From: Aureobasidium sp. EXF-3400
Taxonomy: Eukaryota > Ascomycota > Dothideomycetes > Dothideales > Saccotheciaceae
NCBI GenBank assembly: GCA_024195585.1
Contig: SWBL01000063.1
Coordinates: 62,001 to 126,000 of the forward strand
DNA length: 64,000 nucleotides
Reading direction: 5' to 3'
A program made the position numbers and the translations under genes. Every line of letters begins with the position of its first letter. Within the stretch, counting starts at the first letter, position 1. A model generated the notes under the pieces. The model saw only the letters and a program-made list of their open reading frames with translations, was not told the DNA's origin and searched no databases. Positions 32,788 through 42,696 of the stretch are shown one piece after another.

Positions 32788-33539
32788 ATCTCTTCTCCTC
32801 CTTAAATTCCTTGTTTCCTCTTCTCATAACGCTGTGAGTATCTAGATATACGTCAGAGACGTATGTTGTGTCTCAGAGAAGTTATTCACGGTCTCATTTG
32901 TTGCTCTGATGTGGTAATCAGAGAAGAAAGAGAAGCTCCGTTTCTGGTTTTGTACTTTTGGTTTGGTGGCAGGGAGTCTTGGACTCACCTGATGTTTTCA
33001 ACAGTAGGGGTCATGAGAAAGGTGTAGTCATGTAACACTGTGAGAAGATGAGAGAGAAGGCGGATTATTGACTATTCTTTGATGGCTTGATTGATATCTG
33101 CTTATCTAATCTATCCCTTGGGAATGATATAGTAGCCATGGGTGTTGAGCCGGAAAAGATAACCTTGACTACCCTTCTACTTTCTTGACCCTTAGAATGA
33201 CCACTCGCATATCTCTGCTAGGATACTCTACTGCTTTGTATCCAAGCCCTCTGCCGGTCTATGGAGGCATGTAATCTACACGCTTAGATGTATATAATGG
33301 AACTTGTATCGAGACATGTCACCGTCCCGTGTACGACGGTGTTTCGAAAACCTGAACAGGTTCCCGAAGCTCAATCCATGAATGATTGACAAGTATATAA
33401 GCTATGCCATTCATCGTAATGCTAGCGAGCCATCTAAGACAGCGGCGAAGAATTCTAGACGGGAGAGTTGTCGGCGGCCGATCTGGCCCAGCACATGTAT
33501 ACTTCTGATCTTTACTTTTCACAGAGGACAAGAGACAAT

Positions 33540-33683
33540 CGGGTCTGTGACACATCTTGCTTCCTCCGCTTTTTCATCTCGGCTCTGATATGTTGTGCAC
33601 TAACAGCATGCTTATACTCGAGTTTGTTGAGGTTGGGAGAGCGGCTGGGTATCATGCGTCACTGACCTCGTCCATCATTCCTA
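33540..33683 (-). repeat. Dispersed CAGGTC/GACCTG element, copy 3 (degenerate)
   Basis: It starts CGGGTCTGTGACAC and ends near CACTGACCTCGTCC. The internal GGTTGGGAGAG corresponds to the GATAATGGGAGA block of better copies. The right boundary is uncertain. Confidence 0.4.
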
Positions 33684-33935
33684 CTTCTTGAACATACATT
33701 GTCCGTTACTATACCCGAAAGTTCTCTGCTGAGATCTAAACTCTTATTGACGAGGCGACAGAGTCATTTGCACAACGTTGCTTGTATATGCAGTCGAATA
33801 TTGATCGAGAGTCCTCGGTGTAGTAAGGATTATATAGTGTTTTACTTGGATATGCTAAGATAAATTCAGATCCTGGACCGGTTCTATGTGACTGGAGATA
33901 GGGGAAAAGATCAGTAGGCAAGTTTGCAGTGAGGT

Positions 33936-33981
33936 TAGCATGAAGACCGAGAGGTCTTAGCATGAAGACCGAGAGGTCTTA
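33936..33981. repeat. 22-bp tandem duplication containing a hairpin
   Basis: Two identical adjacent units occupy 33936-33957 and 33958-33979. Each contains the perfect inverted repeat AAGACC-GAGA-GGTCTT, so the array can fold into two small hairpins. No coding frame is associated. Confidence 0.85.
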
Positions 33982-34284
33982 CCATGCCGTCCCTTTTCCT
34001 TGCCTTCCCGATACTGAAACACCAACTTTTTTTGTTTGCAAATCAGTCTTGAGTCTTATTTGACTAAGTCTACAAGACATAACGACATGCCGTCAGCCCC
34101 CAATAATAGAGTATCGCTACACCCGTATAAATCCCGAAGATTAAAGAGCGTTCTTCTAATCTAAAGACCCGTTAACAGCGCTGAGCAGTGTGATTGGGAA
34201 TATTAGAAACAAAGGGTCAGCATTCTCACGAGCGGACATCTACACCACCATGTCTATGAATTTCTGGGGAAGGAGAGAAGTATC

Positions 34285-34427
34285 CAGGTCCGTGATTCTT
34301 TCACATCTCCACGCCTTTCCTATCGGCCGCCGGTCTCCCTGATTCCTAGCAGTCATAAAGAGAATAGGTCGCAGACACACAGGGGATATTATTCTCAGAT
34401 TGAGGCTTCACCGACCGGATTGATTAC
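34285..34427 (-). repeat. Dispersed CAGGTC/GACCTG element, copy 4 (degenerate)
   Basis: It begins CAGGTCCGTGATTCTTTC and ends CACCGACCGGATTGATTAC, which aligns with TTGACCTGATGACTTAC of other copies. It is somewhat longer (about 143 bp) than the best copies. Confidence 0.5.
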
Positions 34428-34843
34428 CACCCAGGAGTGTGCCCTGGAGTAGTCGTCGGCCATATCCAATCAAATGGTCTTGTGTTTGGTATCTCTGTGT
34501 TGACCAAAGAGAATGGTCTAGGTAGATGCTTTCACTGGATGTGGCTTTGTTTTCCGAGAGTGTTGTGCATTCCTATAGATGCGGTTCGAGAGACGCTGGC
34601 GTGAGAGAGAACAATGGCCGTGTATAGGGCAGAGACAAAGTGACATTGGCTTCTCTCTCGAAGCACCATGCGATGAAAGAAGGCGCTATCAAAAGGCATA
34701 ATTGTGTTTGTTTTCAAACGGAGGTCCAAAGAAACCTCTTCAAGCAAAAGCTTTCATGGGATGTAGCTTTTTTCCTCAACGGTATTGTGCGTTGTTACAG
34801 ATGGGGTTTGAGGGACGCTGGATAATGGAGATATTATAAAGGT

Positions 34844-35863
34844 CTAACTTCCGTTACTAGAGTCGGTGGGTATGTCGGCAAGTTCAGACAAAGACCACAG
34901 GCTTCCATCCAGCATATGCTCCAGTGACCAACTCTGTACGAAGGAGATTGGATCTTCGTCTTTTTCCATCAACACGTTGTATCTCCAGACATCAGATCGT
35001 GTATCAGGCGCTGGATTCGTGCCTGTCAACTTCTGTAGTCCGGCCATAGTGGTGTCCTCTATAGCATCAACGACTGCAAACTGGACCCGATCTCCGAACA
35101 GTGTAGCGATATCATCCGACCATAGACTCTCCTCTTCCTCAAAGTCTGGACGAGACAAGACGACCCTTTCCAACATAGGCATGCACGCCAGTGCGGTCCC
35201 GAACCCATCTTCTAGGAAACAATTGTACAATGCGAGAGAACGCAGGTTGGTCCATCCCTCAAACATGAAGTCATTGAGTCGATGTTCGAAAGCGTCAAAT
35301 TCATCGTCCTCAGGATCGGGAATAATATCGTAGGATTCCGGATCCCAATATGCGAGATAGAGATCATCCTTGACACTGGAAAATTCCTCGAGGTGCACTA
35401 GCTGCTCGAAAGCCTGTCGAAGAATTGGTCGGAGTCCATCAGTCACATCTTCTTCTGGATAGTGAGAGCGTAGTGGCATGTTGATGACCAGACGCCTCAG
35501 ACTCGGACCAAGTAGAGTGAAGAGCTTCGTGATCCGCCTGATTATCTTCCTATCTCGGATCGTACGTCCAGGGAACGGCGCGAGATAGAGCTTCTGGATG
35601 CAAGCTACCGGGACAGGAGGAAATGGTTTGGCAAGTGATGCTGTGAGTAAAGAATCCAGGCGCCATGGTGTGTCAATGTAGAGACAGTGAGTATAGAGCA
35701 AAGTCTTTGCAGCACGACTGGTAGCCTTTGAGACCGTGAGTAAGGTCAGCAGTGTTTTGGTCGTGATATGCGATGTTGGGTATGCTAGGTAGTTGTGATC
35801 GGGTATCGTAAACCATATGATGCGGTTCAGAATTTCGACAGGTAGATAGACCGAGGCGGCCAT
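34844..35863 (-). CDS. F-box-like protein
   Basis: A single exon encodes 339 residues from the ATG at 35863; the frame is open 31 codons further up but the upstream part has no support. The N terminus, YLPVEILNRIIWFTI (residues 5-19) with a later helix of Leu/Val and Ser-Arg-Ala-Ala, is the pattern of fungal F-box-like proteins. A Leu-patterned middle (SLRRLVINMPL, NLRSLALYNC, MLERVVLSRP) suggests irregular leucine-rich repeats that could bind a substrate for an SCF ligase. An acidic Asp/Glu-rich stretch lies near residue 185-200. The substrate is unknown. Such proteins are numerous and fast-evolving in filamentous fungi. Confidence 0.7.
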   Translation of the reverse strand: MAASVYLPVEILNRIIWFTIPDHNYLAYPTSHITTKTLLTLLTVSKATSRAAKTLLYTHCLYIDTPWRLDSLLTASLAKPFPPVPVACIQKLYLAPFPGRTIRDRKIIRRITKLFTLLGPSLRRLVINMPLRSHYPEEDVTDGLRPILRQAFEQLVHLEEFSSVKDDLYLAYWDPESYDIIPDPEDDEFDAFEHRLNDFMFEGWTNLRSLALYNCFLEDGFGTALACMPMLERVVLSRPDFEEEESLWSDDIATLFGDRVQFAVVDAIEDTTMAGLQKLTGTNPAPDTRSDVWRYNVLMEKDEDPISFVQSWSLEHMLDGSLWSLSELADIPTDSSNGS

Positions 35864-36385
35864 GAATACGATACGAAAAGCTCCAGAAAAACAGAGAGGA
35901 ATATAAGGCTCATACGTAGAACGAGAGTCCGGAAGCAAGCAGCGCCAACGTATCAATAAACAAACAGGATATGAGAGTTTGCGGTCGGTGTCTCGGCTGG
36001 GCTTGCGGCGTAATAGACGGTCGCAAGAAACAACTCATAAGAACGAAGGCAACAATCCGCGGCGAAGACTTTTACAAGTGCGATAACAATCAATCATTAG
36101 TAATTTCGACGCGATACGCTCAAACGCTACACTCGGATATACTGATGATGGAAGAAAGATAGAAAGAGATTCACGCGACGCGAGAAGGCGGGCAGGTGCA
36201 GAGCTCGGGTTCATCCGGCAGCAGACAAAACTCCTTGCATAGATCAAACAACACCCTGCAGCGCCTCAGTGCCACAATGACACGATGAGAGAATTGAAGT
36301 CATTTGCATGAACGTATTTCTCATTTGTGTTCCATATAAACCCAGGCTGTCCCTGTAGCCTACTTAGGCAGGCCAAAGGATTTTC
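35864..36385. other. Intergenic region
   Basis: No gene is recognised between the F-box-like gene start and the 3' end of the following SDR; small plus-strand frames are featureless. Confidence 0.4.
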
Positions 36386-37372
36386 CTACAGAGTGGGAAC
36401 AGTGATGAGATATAGCCTCTCCGAACCGAGACGTCCTTTACCTTCCTTCTCTGCCTCCTCAGCGACAGGCGGAAGCTCCTGGGTAGCATTGATGTGCCGA
36501 CCAGTGAGAACCTTGTAACGTGGATCAGCAGCGAGGGCTACCATAGTGTCTGCACACAGCTCGGGAGCCTGGCGTTTAATCTCACTACTCGTAGCCATCT
36601 TCAGGAAGCCCTGCATAGCGGGATGTTGAGCCTGCTCTTTGTTGATAGCGTTCTCGGCAGCGCCTAGCTCTGTCTTTACCATGCCTGGATGGACGGCGAA
36701 AGACAAGATGTCAGTGTTCTCAAGCTCTACGCTCAAGCTCTCGTGGAACTTGCTGATGGCGGCCTTAGAAGATGAGTAGGCAGTCATGACCGGGAGTGAC
36801 ATAGTAGCCACAGCGGAACCGGTGGTGAGGAGGATACCGGTGTTTCTCTTGAGCATAGACGGCAGCACTGCACGTATCAAAGATACTGGGGCGCGTACAT
36901 TGACTTCGTACACCCGCCACCAGATATCCAGATCGTCCTCTTCGCCAACCAGAGGACCAATGCGAGAGATGCCTGCATTGTTGACTAGAATGTCGATAGG
37001 TCCCAGTTCTGTCTCGACCTGTGCCACAATGCTTTGGGCAGCGCCTTTGGCAGTCACATCTGCTACAATAGAGATTGCTTTGCCGTTGGCTGACTTGATC
37101 TCCTCGACTAATGTAAGGAGGTCCTGCTCACGGCGGGCAACAGCAGCGACGGATGCACCAGCGGCGGCAAAAGCCTTTGAGATGGATCGGCCGAGACCGA
37201 CTGATGAGCCAGTCACAACGACCTGAATTGCGAGTCAGCATTGGAATTGGAATGCTCAGAACAGTCGTTGACGTACCACTTTGCCCTGAAGCTTGCCGAG
37301 ATACTTGGTCGGAGCAATAGCATCGTAGCTTTCGTACACGACAGGCAATGTAGAGTTTGCGCTGGAAGCCAT
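36386..37372 (-). CDS. Short-chain dehydrogenase/reductase (classical)
   Basis: Exons 37372-37277 and 37222-36386 encode 310 residues. The 54-nt intron runs GTACGT...TTCAG and the join reads QGKVVVVTGSS. The cofactor motif TGSSVGLG follows at about residue 36, NNAG lies near 118 and the catalytic YSSSK near 180, with GVLL/TGSAVA typical of classical SDRs. These enzymes reduce or oxidise alcohols and ketones with NAD(P)H; the substrate is unknown. The N-terminal 25 residues are an extension seen in fungal members. An alpha/beta hydrolase lies upstream on the same strand, 460 bp away, which may be coincidence. Confidence 0.88.
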
Positions 37373-37831
37373 GATTGAAGATGTTAACAGATTGAGGCAA
37401 AGATTCGATGGAATGCTTGGGATGACAGTATGGAGAGTAGTTCACGCTTCTTATACGTGTACCTTGCGGTCGGATCGTCAATTGACCGTGTCAAGGAGCA
37501 CTCGCTGGTGCATCCTACGCTTGGCGCCATCGTATGACAGCGGACCAATTATTGGCCGACTGGTATACAGACAACAAACACTAACAACACCCGTCGCACG
37601 AGGATCAGGCAGCATTATGGAGTTAGGAGATAAGCGTATCCATCGGGTTTTGATTGTCGGACTCGACCCTTGGTCAAAACCAGCTGCCTACAGACATACC
37701 AACATTGGAAGGAATTTTTTCATATATGATAAACAATGCGGACTTCCAGAGAGTGGAGAGAGTTGTGATTCATCTGAAAATCTCAATCAATGGCCTGCCT
37801 GCTTAACATGCGCCCAACATTGAAGTCCAAT
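37373..37831. other. Intergenic region
   Basis: This is the upstream flank of the SDR and the 3' flank of the hydrolase. No gene is seen. Confidence 0.4.
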
Positions 37832-38908
37832 CTAATCCCTAAGTACTTTCGTCTCCAACCAATTGTGCACAGAGGCGTAGGTGTCTTCACAGACTTGACT
37901 TCGTGCATCAAAGCTTCGACCTGGCTTCCTGCCAAACTCATCCGTGAAACCGTGTCTGACACCCATGGCGAGGAGCCATTTGTAGGTTCCTCGCTCCCAT
38001 TCCTTGTCCCAGCCAGACTTAGGAACATCTTCGTTGGCAAGTGAGTAGATCATGTTGCGAGCTTCACGACATAACATGTCATGTTGAGCTCCAATCAAAC
38101 AAACCCACTTGGGTAACTCCTCCCTGGTTGCATAGCAGGGACTGAGGAGCTTCTGGGTTCGATCTTGACCCTCAGGCACATATGCCCAATTCAGAGCTGG
38201 ACCAACTGTGTTAAGTGATTCAGACTTCTTTTCCTTATAAAGACGCTCAGACCACTTGACGGGCGGAGGATGACTCCAGTCGGTGACGGGATAATACGAC
38301 ACTGCTGCCCTGATCCGACCATGCAGCTCAGGTAATTGACAAGAGGTCAGTGCCAGAGACCCTCCAGCACTGAACCCACCCATGACCACGCGGCACTTGT
38401 CGATGTTCAGGGTCTCGTCATCGATGACAGCGCGTGCTACCGCAGCGATATCCAGAGTGGGCACTGGAAACCGGTGAATAGGTGCCTTCCTGTAGTTCAA
38501 GCTTACGACCACCATTCCAGTACGCTCACACCATGATTTGCAGAACGCATCGTCGATCGATGCATCACAGGATATGAATCCTCCACCGTGAATGTCGATG
38601 TAAAGTGGAAGCGCAGTCTTGCTTCCTTCAATTCGAGCTTTCGGCAGAAACACACGGACTGGAAGCTTTGGGCGACATGAATAAGTCTTGATAAATGTTG
38701 GCTGTGTTTTGGAGGGCGGACCAAAGAACCGGATGTAGGCTAATTGTAGGGCGATGTAAATCTTGACAGCCCATACAAGGAAGAAATATTTGACACGGAG
38801 GCCGAGAGATTCGAACTCGGCAACGATTGGGATGCTGCCGTCGAGCTTGGGGATATTGACGAGTAGAGCTTCGGCTTGCTCATCCAGTGGAATGTTTGCA
38901 GCCATCAA
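37832..38908 (-). CDS. Alpha/beta hydrolase of the hormone-sensitive-lipase type
   Basis: A single exon encodes 358 residues (357 if the second Met is used). The oxyanion motif HGGGF is near residue 109 and the nucleophile motif GFSAGGS near 175, the pair that defines HSL/Aes-type esterases. The later GAQHDML should hold the acid residue and VRHGF the catalytic His. A hydrophobic segment at about 38-62 (YFFLVWAVKIYIALQLAYI) may anchor it to a membrane. The likely reaction is hydrolysis of an ester of a small or lipophilic substrate; which one is not known. Confidence 0.88.
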   Translation of the reverse strand: MMAANIPLDEQAEALLVNIPKLDGSIPIVAEFESLGLRVKYFFLVWAVKIYIALQLAYIRFFGPPSKTQPTFIKTYSCRPKLPVRVFLPKARIEGSKTALPLYIDIHGGGFISCDASIDDAFCKSWCERTGMVVVSLNYRKAPIHRFPVPTLDIAAVARAVIDDETLNIDKCRVVMGGFSAGGSLALTSCQLPELHGRIRAAVSYYPVTDWSHPPPVKWSERLYKEKKSESLNTVGPALNWAYVPEGQDRTQKLLSPCYATREELPKWVCLIGAQHDMLCREARNMIYSLANEDVPKSGWDKEWERGTYKWLLAMGVRHGFTDEFGRKPGRSFDARSQVCEDTYASVHNWLETKVLRD

Positions 38909-39599
38909 TGTGGTATCTGATCGCGGTGTCCTTGGAAGGGAGGGAAGGGAAGGGAAGGAGATACAGATGACGAAGGGGATACTTGGAAATTTCTTACCTG
39001 ACTCGCGTTTGGAGCCGAATGCGGTATGACTCTCGAAGTTTCTGGGCCAAGTCCTCAGAAATATCTCATGGCTTGAAAGTGGAGTCCGAATACTGAGGAT
39101 TCAGCGTTGCTGAATGGTCCATGCTCGGGAATCCTGAGAAGAGTGGTATCTAACGGCCGTAAATCTCAACGAAGAGAGATGTTGCTGCCTCAAGATGGAG
39201 CAAGATACGGGCCGACCTTATCACAAGAGATATCTTCACGTGAGCAGACGGCTTCTTTCCATGAACATGAAGAGAATTAGATGCTCATAAGACGCACGGA
39301 TCTGAACAGAAGGAGTAAGAGCGAGACGTTCCAGTCTAAGGGCTTGTGTTGGCCATCAAACTTGTCTCTTAACTGTCGAGAGCCAGCACAACTGTGATTA
39401 ATGTTGCAGTGAGTTAATATGAAGAAGCCTGTCAAAGAAGAGAGGCAGTCAAACATGAGATCACAACTTTATCCGAAGCTTAGCCATGGCCCAAGCTCCC
39501 TTAGCGTAGCCGACCCCGCCTCCCCAGCCCCATCTTGTACCATCGTAGGCAGACAACTTAAGCTCTCTTGATTGACTCCAATACCTGCCGCTTGACAAG
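38909..39599. other. Intergenic region between divergent genes
   Basis: This 691-bp interval lies between the hydrolase and the M13 peptidase gene and includes the G-rich motif. No gene is seen. Confidence 0.4.
38938..38954 (+). other. G-quadruplex-forming motif
   Basis: Four GGG runs separated by one or two A residues (G3-A-G3-A2-G3-A2-G3) lie 30-46 bp upstream of the hydrolase start codon, on the template strand of that gene. This meets the standard G4 sequence rule; its function is untested. Confidence 0.6.
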
Positions 39600-42174
39600 A
39601 TGGCAAGCAACAATAGGACTGAGCGAACACCTTTGCTTGATGGTGATGCACCTGCAGCCGATCGTGCTGATCAGACCGAGTCAATTAGCACTCGGTTCAA
39701 GCGCTTTCTGCAACGCAATGGTGTCTATCTCATTATCATACTCCTGCTGCTGCTGGTCCTTATCCCATTGATCATTCAGAGCGTTCGCAATAGCACTGGT
39801 CACCATGACTCTCATGACCCTGACGAAACACCTTCTGACCCGCCGTCAAATGACACTGAGCTCTGTACATCTGCCGCATGTGTGCTCGCATCTGCCAATA
39901 TCATTCGCAGCCTTGCGCCAAAGTAAGAACGATCATTTGAACCTGTGACAAGCAAAGCTAAAAATATGCCAGCTACGAGAAGCTAGATCCGTGTGATGAC
40001 TTCCGCACGTACGTCTGCGCTGGTTTTGATGCTTCCCACGAGATTCGCGAGGACCAAGCTGGCGTCGGCAACCTTCAAATCATGAATGAGAACAACCAGC
40101 TCATCTTGAAGCATATTCTCGAGTCACCTGCTCCAAAAGACACCTCATTGTTCTGGACTGCAGCAAACCCGGATCAGGAAATCTTCAGCAAATTGCAGAA
40201 CGGTTACAATGCCTGCATGAACGAGACTCTGCTTGCTTCCATTGGATCAAAGCCTTTGTTGGACCTTCTTCTGAAACTCGATAAGATTTATCCCACCGAG
40301 AATCCTAAGTCTCTCAAGAAAGACGACTCGCTTACCAAGGCGATAGAGTACCTGATGGAAATTGGAGTCGGAGGTCCCGTTTCTGTTGATGTCAGTGCTG
40401 ACGACAAGGACCCTGATGTCAACATCGTCTCTGTCAGTGCTCCGTATTCGTTTGGACTGCCCAGCAAACAATACTACGAACGTGCAGAGATTGTTGCCTC
40501 TTACAAAGGAACCATCGGAACTGTTTTGGAGGCGCTCCTCAAGGAAGCCAACCCCGAAACTTTCTCATTTATGTTTGATGGAGATAACGAATTGTCGTCG
40601 CTCAGCAAGGACCTTGTCGACAGCCTGGTGGCTCTTGAAAAGTCCTTGGCTGATGCTGCTCCGGATCCAGAAGACGCTGCAGACGTCACAAAATACTACA
40701 ACCCGCGTACTCTGAAGGAGACTGAAGCCTACAACTCCGAGATTTCTATCAAACACATCTTGAACACTTTCGTAAGTGGCTACACTCCTTCGAAGATCAT
40801 CGTTGGCTCGCCCGATTATCTCAAGAAGCTTTCGAAGATCCTTAAATCGTCGTCTAGAAATACAATCAAGACCTACCTGGTCTGGAAGGTCGTGCAATCA
40901 TGGGGTGGAGCTGTAGAGGATCCCGCAGTACAACCCCTTCTACGCTTCAGAAACAAGCTGCAAGGAAAAGCCCCTGACGTCAAGCAAGAGCGTTGGAGAA
41001 CATGCGTGAGTACTGTCGGTAATGATCTAGGTAAGTCATAACATCTTACACCACGCATTGATATCCTCATCTAACACAAGATAGAATGGATCATGAGCCG
41101 CTTCTTCGTAGAGCGCGCTTTCTCTAAGGAGGCCAAGGACCTGGGTGATCAGATCATCCTTGACATCAAGGACGAATTCTCCATCAAGCTTAACGAATCA
41201 GAATGGATGACTGAAAGCGTTCGTCAGCTCGCAATCGAAAAGGTTCACCTGATCCGCCAAAAGATTGGATACCCTACTCAGAGCCCTGACATTACCAACG
41301 CCGGGGAATTGCAAGAATACTACAGCAACATTAGCGTCTCCGCCACAACATACTTTGCAAACAAGTTGTCTGTGATTAGACATGATGTCCGCGAAAGTTG
41401 GTCCCAAGTGGGCAAGCCAGTCGACAAAGCAGAATGGGGCATGAGCGCTCAAACGGTTAATGCGTATTATAATCCTCCTGGGAACGAAATTGTCTTCCCT
41501 GCAGGAATCATGCAAGCTCCGGTCTTCTACGATCCTTCCATTCCGAAATATCTCTCTTACGGAGCTTTCGGAGCTGTTGCTGGTCATGAGCTGTCGCACG
41601 CTTTCGACTCATCCGGCAGAAATTATGATCAGAACGGCAACTACACCGATTGGTGGGACAAGTCCACGATCGAAGCATTCAAGACTAAGACCGATTGCTT
41701 TGTCGAACAATACCACAACTACACTGTCCCTACAAAGAATGGTCGTCTACCAATCAATGGCAAGCTTACATTGGGCGAAAACATTGCTGATGCTGGTGGT
41801 CTTACTGCCGCCTACCAATCCTGGAAGCGTCGTGATGACGAGAAGGCAGATCTCATGCTACCTGGTCTGGACCACTTTACCAAGGAGCAAATCTTCTTCC
41901 TCGCATATGGCCAGACGTGGTGCGGCAAGATGAGGTATGTTGTTCATCCTCGATATAAATCTACGATACTGACAGATTATAGGGAGGAGCAAATCGTGCA
42001 GAGGATCTACACCGACCCTCACAGCCCAGACATGTTCAGAATCAAGGTATATTTGTCTCGACTCATATAACAATCATCGATACTGATAGCAACCAGGGTA
42101 CGACTGCGAACTCGCGCGAGTTCAGAGAGGCTTTCAGCTGTCCTGTCAAAGCACCGACTTGCGAGCTCTGGTAA
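39600..42174 (+). CDS. M13-family zinc metalloprotease (neprilysin/endothelin-converting-enzyme type)
   Basis: Five exons: 39600-39922, 39973-41030, 41085-41934, 41983-42046 and 42097-42174, giving 790 residues. The third intron has 48 nt without a stop, so read-through would add 16 foreign residues; removing it gives the family sequence WCGKMREEQ. The protein is a type II membrane protein: a cytosolic N terminus, a transmembrane helix at about 42-62, then an extracytosolic domain beginning with a Cys-rich segment (LCTSAACV, DPCDDFRTYVCAGF). The zinc site is HELSH (628-632) with Glu692 in GENIADAGG. The chain ends in Cys-Glu-Leu-Trp, the usual M13 C terminus. These enzymes cleave peptides at the cell surface or in the secretory pathway. 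Confidence 0.94.
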
Positions 42175-42696
42175 GCAGGATCATGGTCCTCGGGCAACAG
42201 CATCAAGGGGCGAATGTATGATTAAGATGTAGTGCGTATATAGCATTCTGAGTATCATAGTATCGCCATAGACCTCTTTTGAGCAAGCAAGCATGCATAA
42301 AGTCATGCCACTTGCTGTTTTGTGCATGTATAGAATTGTGCACTGACACACTGTCACTCAAGCATGTCGGTGCCGTTGCCTCACTCCAATCACATGCCAT
42401 CATCACAGGCAGACCATAAAAGTGAGACCCGAAATATCAAGTACCCGTAGCATACGACAGGTGAAGTCCACACTCTCCCCATCATCGATTAACCGGAGAA
42501 ATGTCGTCGCAGACGTGGGCACGCATGCAAGCCACAGTGGTTTGCCGCAGCTGAGAGCGTGTACTTGCATGCCCGTGCCGCCTTGTTGGGCACCTGATCA
42601 GGCTCATCATAAGCGGCGCCGTCGCCGCACTCTTGTTACGTCTGTGTCCCGCACTCAGTGTGAACTCCATGCGTTTGACTTTACACTTAATTGAGA
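42175..42696. other. Intergenic region
   Basis: This is the 3' flank of the M13 gene and the upstream region of the NACHT gene. No gene is recognised. Confidence 0.4.

Larger units (their letters stand above)
31706..34843. other. Gene-poor island with dispersed repeats
   Basis: Over 3.1 kb I find no convincing gene. Frames are short, on both strands, and without domains. The interval carries four members of a dispersed repeat family (separate entries), a TA microsatellite near 32537-32551 and a 22-bp tandem duplication at 33936-33981. The composition is more AT-rich than in neighbouring genes. Confidence 0.6.

Noticed and set aside
32833..32993. Possible eighth copy of the dispersed element (GTGAGTATC...ACTCACCTGATG)
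   Set aside because: Only the outer few bases agree and the internal blocks are missing.
38800..38830. tRNA B-box-like GTTCGAATC on the minus strand
   Set aside because: It lies inside the hydrolase coding sequence, and no A box or cloverleaf can be drawn around it.
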